Below, piece by piece: positions 36,045 through 44,427 of a stretch of 64,000 nucleotides of DNA. Source of the DNA: Cloacimonetes bacterium UBA5614 (GTDB lineage Bacteria > Cloacimonadota > Cloacimonadia > Cloacimonadales > Cloacimonadaceae); assembly GCA_002424605.1 (NCBI GenBank), contig DIKQ01000001.1, forward strand, positions 62,001 through 126,000. Reading direction: 5' to 3'. Within the stretch, counting starts at the first letter, position 1. Each line of letters begins with the position of its first letter. The notes below the pieces were generated by a model that had not been told where the DNA came from, searched no databases, and worked only from the letters and a program-made list of their open reading frames with translations. Position numbers and translations under genes: made by a program.

Positions 36045-36149
36045 GATGCCTCCGAGCTCATTTATTTCCTACGGTTCCAGTCTTTATTATGTTTCATTTC
36101 ACGTCAATGGAAATATCGGCAATTTTATGCTGTTTTCAATAAGATAGCA

Positions 36150-36794
36150 TCAAAGCTGGCGCTTGATGGTATAGATGGCTAATCTATCGCAAACCGCCTG
36201 GGCATAGTCCGATATCCTTTCCAGATGGACGCCGAACCACTTCAGCTGGTTCTTTTGTGCCAAATCTATATCCAGCGAGAAGATGAGGCGGCGCAGCTTT
36301 TCTCCCAGCTGGTCTGCTTCCCGTTCAAAGAAATATACCTTGTGGATATAGTTGTTGACTGCCGCCAAATCACGGAAGAAGGAACGTATTGCCATGGCGA
36401 GGTTGTCCACCGATTCCACAGAAGCCTTGGCTGTCTGCATGAAAAGGTCGTCCAGTTCGTGCGGGATTTTGGGCATCTCTATGGAAAACTGCAGAAAGGA
36501 ATCCTTCAGGTTGTCTATGACCTCGTCCGTATTTTCCAGGATTGCCAGCACATCTCCCCTGTTTTCAGGAATCAGGGTGTGCTCATACAGAAACCTTTCA
36601 ATGTGGACGCGCAAATCATCCGCTTTGTGCTCGTTATCCCGGATGCGCGCCAGTCTTTCCTCAAACTGGTCGTTACGTTCGTGCAGATAGTCCTCAATCC
36701 CTTTGAGATAAAGCATGGCAGTGTCGCTGAGGATGTCCAGGAACTGGTCCAGCTGCGCTTCTATCAGCTTGGTTGTTTTCAGAATAATCGCCAT
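36150..36794 (-). CDS. DUF47 (PhoU-like) protein
   Basis: A 214-residue all-helical protein of the DUF47 family: ILSDTAMLYLKGIEDYLHERNDQFEERLARIRDNEHKADDLRVHIERFLYEHTLIPENRGDVLAILENTDEVIDNLKD contains the E-x-x-x-D and D-x-x-x-E metal-binding motifs of PhoU-like folds. Relatives regulate low-affinity Pit phosphate transporters and are usually next to them, but no Pit gene is adjacent. I prefer ATG 36794 (aaaggag upstream, long spacing) to a TTG at 36827 without a ribosome site. Confidence 0.85.
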   Translation of the reverse strand: MAIILKTTKLIEAQLDQFLDILSDTAMLYLKGIEDYLHERNDQFEERLARIRDNEHKADDLRVHIERFLYEHTLIPENRGDVLAILENTDEVIDNLKDSFLQFSIEMPKIPHELDDLFMQTAKASVESVDNLAMAIRSFFRDLAAVNNYIHKVYFFEREADQLGEKLRRLIFSLDIDLAQKNQLKWFGVHLERISDYAQAVCDRLAIYTIKRQL

Positions 36795-36930
36795 AAAGCT
36801 GCGGGCTCCTTTCTCTGTGATAGACAAGGATTAAATCAGAATCGGAGCGCACCTCTTTCGTCAAGGAAAATCTTGGCAGGGTCAGTAATTGCCGGCTGAC
36901 CCGACCCCGGACTCTAATCCGAAACACCAT

Positions 36931-37078
36931 TTCCCCCTGCCCCTTTCCCTCTCCTTCCTTGGGTGCATTACGGTAGCATTACGGTACCATTACGGTAGCA
37001 TTGCGGTCATTGACCGTATTACTACCGTAATGGTACCGTAATGCTAAAGCAATGCTATTGAGGAAAAGGCAGGCGAAA
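36931..37078. repeat. 11-nt-register palindromic element, copy E (largest)
   Basis: End blocks TTCCCCCTGCC, CCTTTCCCTCT, CCTTCCTTGGG, then TGCATTACGGT, AGCATTACGGT, ACCATTACGGT, AGCATTGCGGT, a 5-nt centre CATTG, then ACCGTATTACT, ACCGTAATGGT, ACCGTAATGCT, AAAGCAATGCT, ATTGAGGAAAA, GGCAGGCGAAA. Inverse pairs 2 and 3 are identical in both arms. The unit AGCATTACGGT is unlike those of the other copies. It separates two divergent genes. Confidence 0.88.
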
Positions 37079-37097
37079 AATAAGGCAAAGGTTATGC

Positions 37098-37124
37098 TTG
37101 ACACGATTGTAATTCAAATATAAT
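37098..37124 (+). promoter_or_regulatory. candidate sigma-70 promoter of the VWA gene
   Basis: TTGACA at 37098-37103 and TATAAT at 37119-37124, both perfect, with a short 15-base spacer, 42 bases before the start codon and directly after element E. Confidence 0.6.
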
Positions 37125-37165
37125 TAACTTTTATGAGTCATTACTCTGATTAAATGGAGGCGGAC

Positions 37166-39181
37166 ATGAAAAGATTTTGGATTGTAATCCTGCTGCTGAT
37201 AATGGTTACAGTCGGCAGTGCCGGCACCACCGGCAAGCTGGCAGGCAGGGTCAAAGATGAAAGCGGAAAAGGCATGGCCTATGTAAATGTATTGGTTCTT
37301 CAGGACGGCAAACGCATTACGGGAATCCAAACCAAGGATAACGGCAGTTTCATTATCATCAACCTCCCTCCCGGGACCTACGACCTTAAGTTCCAGTTGC
37401 AGGGGTTTGGAGAGCTCACCGTCAAAGGAGTGGTGATAAAAGCAGACCAGACCACCACCCAGAATGCGACTCTTACTAAAAAGGATGTTGTGTTGGAGGC
37501 GGTAAAAGTACAAGCCTACAAGGATAATGCAAGTACGGGTTCTGAACGCAAGATTGATATGGCAGTATCTGACATGAATGGCACAACGGCATTGCAATCC
37601 GTAAGTCTTTCTGTTGTTGGAGGTGAACTGCATGCTTTGCCTCCCGGCACACGACCTGAAAAACCTCTGGAAATGTACTGCATCTACGTCCGCAACTGCC
37701 CGCCCCCTCCTCCCCCTCCGATATACACGACGGACGACTTTGCCTCAGTGGTGGAGAACAACTATAAATACGCTCTGGCAGAACCGCTCAGCACCTTTTC
37801 CATTGACGTGGACACCGCCTGCTACACCACACTGAGACGGCTGATAGAAAGCCGTCAGCTTCCGCTGAAGTCCTATGTCCGCATCGAGGAACTGCTCAAC
37901 TATTTTGATTATGACTACCCTCAGCCCAAAGACGGGCATCCCTTCTCCGTTTACACGGAACTGGGCAAATGCCCCTGGAACAGCAAACACCAGCTTTTGC
38001 ACATCGGTCTGCAGGGCAAAACCATTGACTTGAAGGATGCACCGCCCAGCAACCTGGTGTTCCTGATAGACGTATCCGGCTCTATGAGTCCGCCCAACAG
38101 ACTTCCGCTGGTGCAGGAATCAATGAAACTGCTGGTGAAGCAGATGCGTCCGGAGGACAGGGTAGCCATCGTGGTCTATGCCGGCGCTGCAGGTCTGGTA
38201 TTGCCTTCCACTTCCGGCAACAATAAGGCCGCCATTCTGGATGCCCTGGACAAATTGCGCGCCGGTGGCTCCACTGCCGGCGGAGCAGGCATTCAGCTTG
38301 CCTATAAGACCGCCAAGGAAAACTTCCTGCCCAAAGGCAACAACCGGGTCATCCTCTGCACGGACGGGGATTTTAATACGGGCGTTTCCTCCAATGCCGC
38401 CATGGAAGAGCTTATCGTGGAAAAGCGCAAGGAAGGCATCTTCCTGACCGTGCTGGGCTATGGCATGGGCAACTACAAGGACAGCAAGATGGAAATCCTG
38501 GCAGACAAGGGCAACGGTAACTATGCCTACATTGATAACCTGCTGGAAGCCAACAAGGTGCTGGTCCGTCAGATGGGCGGAACGCTCTATACCATCGCCA
38601 AGGACGTGAAGTTCCAGCTGGAGTTTAATCCCGCTAAAGTCAAGGCATACCGCCTGATTGGCTATGAAAACCGCATCCTGAATAAAGAGGACTTCAACGA
38701 CGATACCAAGGACGCCGGCGAACTGGGCTCAGGGCATACCGTCACGGCGCTTTATGAAATCATTCCCGCCGGTTCGGAGGAAAGCATCAAGGATGTGGAC
38801 CCGCTCAAATACCAGACGGTACAGCTCACCGACACCGCCACCCAGAGCCAGGACTTGCTGACTGTGAAGCTTCGCTATAAAAAGCCGGATGAGGACAAGA
38901 GCATCCTGATGGAAAAGCCGGTGAAGTACAAGCTCGTCCCGGATGCCCAGTTGAGCGAGAACTTCCGCTTCTCCGCAGCAGTGGCGGAGTATGGTCTCCT
39001 GCTCAAGGATTCTGAATACAAAGGCACTGCGGATTGGAAGCAGGTGATAGAACTGGCGCGTAGCTCGCAAGGCATAGACAAAGAGGGCTACCGCAAGGAA
39101 TTTATGACCCTGGCGGAACTGGCGCGGGATTTGAGCGCAGGCATTCCCCCCAGACCAAAAGATGACCTGATGAGAGAATAA
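37166..39181 (+). CDS. YfbK-like von Willebrand factor A protein with carboxypeptidase-regulatory domain
   Basis: A 671-residue exported protein: signal peptide, CarboxypepD_reg-like sandwich at about 20-110 (GKLAGRVKDESGKGMAYVNVLV), a short Pro run near 174, the YfbK N-terminal VWF_A segment (PLSTFSIDVDTACYTTLRRLI, RIEELLNYFDYDYPQP), the VWA domain with MIDAS motif LIDVSGSM (about 300) and a C-terminal DUF3520-like part (YRLIGYENRIL, DAGELGSGHTVTALYEI, VAEYGLLLKDSEY). It binds a divalent metal and probably a protein partner at the cell surface. ATG 37166 follows ggaggcgg. A strong terminator follows. Confidence 0.9.
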   Translation: MKRFWIVILLLIMVTVGSAGTTGKLAGRVKDESGKGMAYVNVLVLQDGKRITGIQTKDNGSFIIINLPPGTYDLKFQLQGFGELTVKGVVIKADQTTTQNATLTKKDVVLEAVKVQAYKDNASTGSERKIDMAVSDMNGTTALQSVSLSVVGGELHALPPGTRPEKPLEMYCIYVRNCPPPPPPPIYTTDDFASVVENNYKYALAEPLSTFSIDVDTACYTTLRRLIESRQLPLKSYVRIEELLNYFDYDYPQPKDGHPFSVYTELGKCPWNSKHQLLHIGLQGKTIDLKDAPPSNLVFLIDVSGSMSPPNRLPLVQESMKLLVKQMRPEDRVAIVVYAGAAGLVLPSTSGNNKAAILDALDKLRAGGSTAGGAGIQLAYKTAKENFLPKGNNRVILCTDGDFNTGVSSNAAMEELIVEKRKEGIFLTVLGYGMGNYKDSKMEILADKGNGNYAYIDNLLEANKVLVRQMGGTLYTIAKDVKFQLEFNPAKVKAYRLIGYENRILNKEDFNDDTKDAGELGSGHTVTALYEIIPAGSEESIKDVDPLKYQTVQLTDTATQSQDLLTVKLRYKKPDEDKSILMEKPVKYKLVPDAQLSENFRFSAAVAEYGLLLKDSEYKGTADWKQVIELARSSQGIDKEGYRKEFMTLAELARDLSAGIPPRPKDDLMRE

Positions 39182-39199
39182 CCCGACAAAAGAATATAT

Positions 39200-39234
39200 G
39201 GGGATTGCAGATTCAAATGCAATCCCCTTTTTTT
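39200..39234 (+). terminator. rho-independent terminator of the VWA gene
   Basis: GGGGATTGCA / TGCAATCCCC with an 8-base loop, then seven T. The tail of the hairpin overlaps the stop codon region of the convergent gene. Confidence 0.93.
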
Positions 39235-42037
39235 ATTTCAGCAGCAAAGCCTTACGGACAGAAACCCCATCCGGTGAGACCAGACGGAAGTAATAGACGC
39301 CGTTGGAGACGGAATTTCCCTGCCGGTCGCAGCCATTCCAGACAGCATTATGCATTCCTGCCGTGTTCTGCCATCCGGAAAGGCGGGTGATTAGCTGTCC
39401 CCTGGCGTTATAGATCTCTATCTGCACATCCTGGCTGGTTTTGTTTTGGTAGGATATGGTTACGGCAGTCCTGAAAGGATTGGGACTGACAGAAGCAATC
39501 CCGACCGGCAGGATGACTTGCGTTTCATCCTCATTGCCTGTAATGGTGACAGTGGAGGTATTGGAGGGCTCGGATTCACCCTGGGTGTAAACCGCAGTAA
39601 CATAAAAGCTGTAAGTACCGGCCGTATAGCCGGAAAATCCTATGGCAGGATTGTATTCGGCAGGATGGGTGAAGATGTGCTCCCCGTCCCGGTAAATCCT
39701 GTAACTGGTCAGGTCCGGCGACATGGGCTCCGGATGGTTCCAGCTCAAATTTATGGTGTCAGGTGCCATATAGCTGGCTACCAGGTCTGTAGGAGGCAAA
39801 AGCTGGGTTTCCACGGGAGTTGCAGCGATGATTTGGACGGGCAGGGTCTCGATGTTGCCCTCATAGACAGCCGACACAAAGTAATGGTAGGTCTGGCCGT
39901 TCACCAGATTGATATCGGTGTAGGCTGAAACATTGGATGCAAGTTCAGTTAGGGGATAACCATCGCGCCAGAGGATGTAATGGGTGGGCTCCGGTTGGGT
40001 GGTAACCTGGGTCCAATCCAGCGTAACCTGCTGGTGGCCGGGGATGGCTGTCAGTCCGGCCGGAATTCCGTACTCCAGGTCATTGAACCTATACTCCATC
40101 ACCCCTTTTCCGCGGGTGGCGATAAACACCTGATTGGTGCTGCTGCCCCAGGCAAGCTGCCAGACGGTGGTGCTGGTCAGGTTCTGGGTCAGGGAAGAGG
40201 AGGATTGCGCTTCATTGGTGCTGTAATCAAGACCGTTTTCCTTGCCGGAAATCACCTGCTGTCCGGAACTGCACATCACGCTCCAGCAGAAGCCGGTCAT
40301 GCCGGACTGGGTGTAGGTCTGGCCGTTGTCCAATGACCTGAATATCCCCAAATCGCTGGATGCATAGACAATCTGCTGCTGCATACCCAGTGCGGGTCTG
40401 GGGGCAACCATTGTCTGGTAGGTGGTTCCTGCCATACCTGTGGAGGCAGTAAACGTAGCGCCGTTGTCATCGGAATACCAGACAGCCGTAGCACTGCCCT
40501 GGTAGGACAAAAACAGGCGCAGGCCTCCAAAGCCGTTCCTGCCCAGTTTCAGGCTGGGGGCAAAGCCAAACATGCCACCTGTGGCAACGGTCCAGGTCTG
40601 CCCGCCATCGTCAGTATATTTGATTTCCCCGGCTGAGGTTCCTATCCAGAACTGGTCAGGATCGGTGGGATGCACTTCCAGGGCGGAGCATTGATTGGCG
40701 GGATAATCCACAAAGGTCCAGGTATTGCCGTTATCAAGAGAAGTATAGACACCGTTCAGGGTGCCTGCCAGCATCCTGCCAGACTGGTAAAACTGATGGT
40801 TGGAAGGAGCCATGGCATAGACCATCCAACTGTTTAACCCGTTCACCATCTGGGTCCAGGTCGCACCGTTGTCCGTGCTTTTATAGATGCCACTGCCTTC
40901 TGTGCCAGCCCAAAGTTCGTTGGTATCAGAGAAATAGGCAAGGCCATGCACGAAAGCGGCATTCATCCCTGTGTGGGAAGCGGTCAGCGGTACCTGGTAT
41001 CCTGTGGCGCGGAAGATTCCTCCCCAAAAACCAAGCAGGGCACCGGCTCCTCCCGAAGCGGCAGCCTGCCAGGTGGATTGCACTACTCCGACGTTGTAAG
41101 GTTGCCAGCTAACGCCCAGGTCGTTGCTTTGATAGACACCGCCGGTATTGGAAGTGGCAAAGAAGGTACCGTTATATTCTGTTACACTGCGGAAGGTGCC
41201 ACCGGCAGTCATTGTCCAGTTAGCTCCTCCGTCTGTAGAACGGTAAATTCCGTTGGCATGGGCAACCAGGCTAAATAGGCTGTCCGTGGGTGAAACCCAC
41301 ATCCCCCACCCATCGCCGGCAGGACCGTAAGAACTCCAGGACTGACCGTTATCTATGCTGGTCAAAACAGAGCTTGTTGAGCTTCCCATCACGATAAACA
41401 TCCGCTCCGGATTGGCATCCGAATAGGCGAATTGCCTCATAAAGCCGGCATTTACACCCACCTGGTTAAAGTTTGTTCCGCCATCTGTGGATACGACAAT
41501 CCCGACATTGCTGGATTTGCCCACTATGATGGTATTGCCGTCGTTGGCTTTGACACCCAGGCTAAGGATAAAGATGGTGGAAAGCCCTGCCGGCGTCCAG
41601 TTAAGACCGTTATCAACGGATTTGTACAGACCGTTACGGGCTCCGGCATAAAAGGTTCCCTGCTGAGCAGCCGAAGCAGCCAGGGCATAGTAGGGCTTGC
41701 CCTGCAGAGTGGTTGCTTGCCAATTCACCCCACCGTCATTGCTGGCATAAACACCTCCGACAACCGTAGCAAGGTTAAAGCCGCAGGCGGCAAACATATG
41801 CATGGGATTGGCAGGGTCTGCAATTATGGAGCGCACATTCCCGCCCCAGGGACCGGAACCGGTCCAGCTTCCCACGTCACGGGTCTGGCTGTCCCCGGGT
41901 GCAGCTTGCATACTGTAGTAAGGGTCATTCAAAACATGCTGAGGGATGGTCTCTCCTGTCTCGGGAGATATGGTGCCAGAGTGTGCAACGGCAGCCAGGA
42001 AAACAAGCATCAGAAGGGTTAGAAAGCTTTGTTTCAT
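39233..42037 (-). CDS. BNR/sortilin-type propeller secreted protein with sorting tail
   Basis: A 934-residue exported protein. At least ten Asp-box (BNR) motifs of the S-x-D-x-G-x-x-W type mark two large beta-propellers (SNDGGVNWQ, SVDNGLNWT, SIDNGQSWS, STDGGANWT, STDNGATWT, SLDNGNTWT, TDDGGQTWT, SLDNGQTYT). Two fibronectin-III domains follow (TAIPGHQQVTLDWTQV; PTDLVASYMAPDTINLSW), then the FlgD-like tail (SPNPFRTAVTISY, IYNARGQLITRL, NGVYYFRL). Related proteins bind or cut glycans, but no sialidase or xyloglucanase catalytic residues are evident to me. ggagtaatag precedes the ATG. Confidence 0.88.
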   Translation of the reverse strand: MKQSFLTLLMLVFLAAVAHSGTISPETGETIPQHVLNDPYYSMQAAPGDSQTRDVGSWTGSGPWGGNVRSIIADPANPMHMFAACGFNLATVVGGVYASNDGGVNWQATTLQGKPYYALAASAAQQGTFYAGARNGLYKSVDNGLNWTPAGLSTIFILSLGVKANDGNTIIVGKSSNVGIVVSTDGGTNFNQVGVNAGFMRQFAYSDANPERMFIVMGSSTSSVLTSIDNGQSWSSYGPAGDGWGMWVSPTDSLFSLVAHANGIYRSTDGGANWTMTAGGTFRSVTEYNGTFFATSNTGGVYQSNDLGVSWQPYNVGVVQSTWQAAASGGAGALLGFWGGIFRATGYQVPLTASHTGMNAAFVHGLAYFSDTNELWAGTEGSGIYKSTDNGATWTQMVNGLNSWMVYAMAPSNHQFYQSGRMLAGTLNGVYTSLDNGNTWTFVDYPANQCSALEVHPTDPDQFWIGTSAGEIKYTDDGGQTWTVATGGMFGFAPSLKLGRNGFGGLRLFLSYQGSATAVWYSDDNGATFTASTGMAGTTYQTMVAPRPALGMQQQIVYASSDLGIFRSLDNGQTYTQSGMTGFCWSVMCSSGQQVISGKENGLDYSTNEAQSSSSLTQNLTSTTVWQLAWGSSTNQVFIATRGKGVMEYRFNDLEYGIPAGLTAIPGHQQVTLDWTQVTTQPEPTHYILWRDGYPLTELASNVSAYTDINLVNGQTYHYFVSAVYEGNIETLPVQIIAATPVETQLLPPTDLVASYMAPDTINLSWNHPEPMSPDLTSYRIYRDGEHIFTHPAEYNPAIGFSGYTAGTYSFYVTAVYTQGESEPSNTSTVTITGNEDETQVILPVGIASVSPNPFRTAVTISYQNKTSQDVQIEIYNARGQLITRLSGWQNTAGMHNAVWNGCDRQGNSVSNGVYYFRLVSPDGVSVRKALLLK

Positions 42038-42090
42038 TCTATTACTCCTTGGTAAAAAATGGGTTAGCAGTATTCTATTATATAACCGGT

Positions 42091-42606
42091 TTACCCGAAA
42101 GCTATGCCGGCGATGCCGGCAATCAGCATCAGGAGGACGGGATTGGTCTTATAGCGAAGAGAAAGTATGAAACAGACGGCAAAGACAGCTACTCCAAACC
42201 AGTCCACGAAAGCGCTTTTTGCCGTAAGCCAGGCAGCGGCGACTATCAGTCCGATGACCAGCGGACGCAGTCCTTTCAGGATGGCGTCAAACCAGCCCTT
42301 GCCACGCAGCTTCAGGTAGAAAAGCGTTATCAGCAGCATCAGGATAATGGAAGGAAACACCACTCCCAGGGTAGTGACCACAGAGCCGAGAACACCTGCC
42401 TGCCTGTAACCGATAAAGGTGGCGACATTGATGGCTATGGGTCCCGGAGTCATCTGTGAAATGGCAATCATATCCGTTACCTGCTGGCTGGACAGCCACT
42501 GGTTTTTTACCACTACTTCCTGCTGAATCATGCTGAGCATCGGATAACCCCCGCCGATGCTGAACAGCCCTATCTTAAAGAACGTTGTGAACATCTGCCA
42601 CAGCAT
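42091..42606 (-). CDS. chromate transporter, half-size subunit 2
   Basis: A 171-residue membrane protein with the CHR-domain start FFKIGLFSIGGGYPMLSMIQQEVV and the MTPGPIAINVATFIGYRQAG motif. Short-chain chromate transporters act as pairs of half proteins; this one pairs with the product of the gene that overlaps it (TGATG). Function as an anion (chromate/sulfate) exporter is by family; in an anaerobe the natural substrate may not be chromate. Confidence 0.9.
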   Translation of the reverse strand: MLWQMFTTFFKIGLFSIGGGYPMLSMIQQEVVVKNQWLSSQQVTDMIAISQMTPGPIAINVATFIGYRQAGVLGSVVTTLGVVFPSIILMLLITLFYLKLRGKGWFDAILKGLRPLVIGLIVAAAWLTAKSAFVDWFGVAVFAVCFILSLRYKTNPVLLMLIAGIAGIAFG

Positions 42607-43169
42607 CAGACGGTATCCTTTTGCTCACGGATTGCCTTGCGCAGGTACTTTGCCCAGGAGAGCAGAATGGCAAAGACAATCAGGTAAACCGGCGATATAT
42701 GAAAGTGCACTATCAGGATTACCGCCAGCACCGGCAGCCAGAAGCCGTGCCAGGGTGTTTTGGACTTTTTGGTAAGCTGGATAACGGGAACGGCAATCAA
42801 AGCAGTCACAGCCGGACGTAAACCGTTGAATGCCTTCTGCACCAGAGGCAGTTGCGACCAGTTGCTGAAAGTAAGGGCCACCAGCAGGATAATCATGAAA
42901 GACGGCAGGATAGTGCCCAGGATAGCCACCGCAGTCCCTTTCCAGCCCCGGATATGATAACCCGCGTAAACACTGAGATTAACGGCGATGGGTCCGGGAC
43001 ACGCCTGAGAAGCGGAAAGCCCGTCCACAAAGGTCTCATCATCCATCCAACCCTTGCGGTGCACCACCTCCCTGTGAATCAGGGGCAGCATGGCATAACC
43101 GCCTCCGATGGTGAAAAGTCCTATCTTGAAGAAAGTGGTAAATATCGATAGCAGTCCGGGTCTGCTCAT
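42606..43169 (-). CDS. chromate transporter, half-size subunit 1
   Basis: A 187-residue CHR-domain protein with FFKIGLFTIGGGYAMLPLIHREVV and ACPGPIAVNLSVYAGYHIRG. It is a paralogue of the next gene and inverted relative to it in the membrane by family rule. Its ATG overlaps the ispG stop by four bases, and its own stop overlaps the start of the second half by one base, so all three are translated in series. Confidence 0.9.
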   Translation of the reverse strand: MSRPGLLSIFTTFFKIGLFTIGGGYAMLPLIHREVVHRKGWMDDETFVDGLSASQACPGPIAVNLSVYAGYHIRGWKGTAVAILGTILPSFMIILLVALTFSNWSQLPLVQKAFNGLRPAVTALIAVPVIQLTKKSKTPWHGFWLPVLAVILIVHFHISPVYLIVFAILLSWAKYLRKAIREQKDTV

Positions 43170-44236
43170 ATGGGATACTGCTGCCTGATAAGTTTTACAA
43201 GTTCCCTGACCAAAGCTTTCTCCGGCACTTTGCGGACGATTTCACCCCCGGCAAACAGCAGTCCTTCGCCGCTGCCTCCGGCAATCCCGAAATCGGCTTC
43301 CCTGGCTTCTCCGGGGCCATTCACGGCGCATCCCATCACTGCAACCGTGATATCCGTCTCTGCCCACGGCTGCAATGCTTTTTCCACCCTGCGGGTGAGG
43401 TCTATCAAATCTATCTTTGTCCTGCCGCAAGTGGGACAGGATACGATGTTCAAACCCTTGCACAGTTCCAGAGCTTTGAGGATTTCCCTGGCAGCAATCA
43501 CTTCCCGGACGGGGTCGGCAGTCAGCGAAACCCTGATTGTATCACCGATGCCTTCTGATAACAGAGTCCCGATGCCTGCGGCGGACTTTATGATACCGGC
43601 ATATTCCGTTCCCGCTTCCGTAACGCCCAGGTGGAGGGGATAATCCACCCTGGCTGATAGTAAGCGGTAGCTTTCAATCATCAGGGGAACGGAAGAGGCT
43701 TTTACGGATATCTTGAGCTCATAAAACTTCAGCTTTTCCAGGATACGGACATGGGAAAGGGCAGCTTGCACCAGGCCTTCAGGCGTTACTCCCTGCTTTT
43801 TCAGTATGTCCCGGGGCAATGAACCGCTGTTCACCCCAATACGGATGGGTATTCCCCTGTCTTTTGCAGCTGAAACCACCTGCCGTACCTTATCCTGCGA
43901 GCCGATATTGCCGGGGTTTATGCGCAAGCCGTCCACACCTCCCTTGATTGCCAGCAGAGCTAGTTTATGATCAAAGTGGATGTCTGCCACCAGAGGGATG
44001 CTGCAACTTTTCCTGATTTGCTTGATTGCTTTGGCGTCCGTCTCGTCCAGCACCGCTACACGGACAATTTCGCAGCCGGCAGCCTGCAATGCTGAGATTT
44101 GACTCAGGGTGGAGGGAACATCGGCTGTGACGGTATTGGTCATCGACTGGATGGAAACGGGCGCTCCGCCTCCGACCCAAACCTTTCCGAGCCTGATTTG
44201 GCGGGTTGGGCGTCTTGTGTTGTCAAACTGTGTCAT
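43166..44236 (-). CDS. ispG: 4-hydroxy-3-methylbut-2-en-1-yl diphosphate synthase
   Basis: A 356-residue [4Fe-4S] enzyme of the MEP isoprenoid pathway that makes HMBPP from methylerythritol cyclodiphosphate. The N-terminal TIM barrel has VSIQSMTNTVTADV, LVADIHFDHKLAL, GLRINPGNIG and RIGVNSGSL; the C-terminal cluster domain has SCPTCGRTKIDL and MGCAVNGPGEAREADFGIAGG, giving the three Cys ligands and Glu. The length fits the short (bacterial two-domain) type. ATG 44236 with ggga upstream is preferred to GTG 44242. It leads an operon with the chromate transporter pair. Confidence 0.96.
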   Translation of the reverse strand: MTQFDNTRRPTRQIRLGKVWVGGGAPVSIQSMTNTVTADVPSTLSQISALQAAGCEIVRVAVLDETDAKAIKQIRKSCSIPLVADIHFDHKLALLAIKGGVDGLRINPGNIGSQDKVRQVVSAAKDRGIPIRIGVNSGSLPRDILKKQGVTPEGLVQAALSHVRILEKLKFYELKISVKASSVPLMIESYRLLSARVDYPLHLGVTEAGTEYAGIIKSAAGIGTLLSEGIGDTIRVSLTADPVREVIAAREILKALELCKGLNIVSCPTCGRTKIDLIDLTRRVEKALQPWAETDITVAVMGCAVNGPGEAREADFGIAGGSGEGLLFAGGEIVRKVPEKALVRELVKLIRQQYPI

Positions 44237-44427
44237 CTTCACTTCCCATTATGATTAATGAAGCTTTTGGCAATTACTGATTTTGTCAACCTGTTTCCTT
44301 GCAGTCAGGAATTATGCTTGACACATATAAGCTTTAAAGCTGATTGTGTATAAACAAAAAGAATATTGCAGCACTTTGGAAACCGCTGTGTAAATATTAC
44401 ATACAAAACTATATCAGGAGGTGACCG

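Noticed and set aside
36879..36902. GGGTCAG/CTGACCC hairpin before the DUF47 gene
   Set aside because: A perfect 7-bp stem, but no link to a known regulator or terminator; too little to call.
36931..37078. Possible CRISPR array
   Set aside because: The 11-nt units are contiguous and inverted about a centre, with no 25-35 base repeats or unique spacers, and no cas genes are present.
44318..44354. TTGACA followed by TATAAA as promoter of the DUF4139 gene
   Set aside because: The spacing is 25 bases, too long for sigma-70; similar over-long spacing appears before other genes here, but I cannot tell it from chance in A+T-rich DNA.
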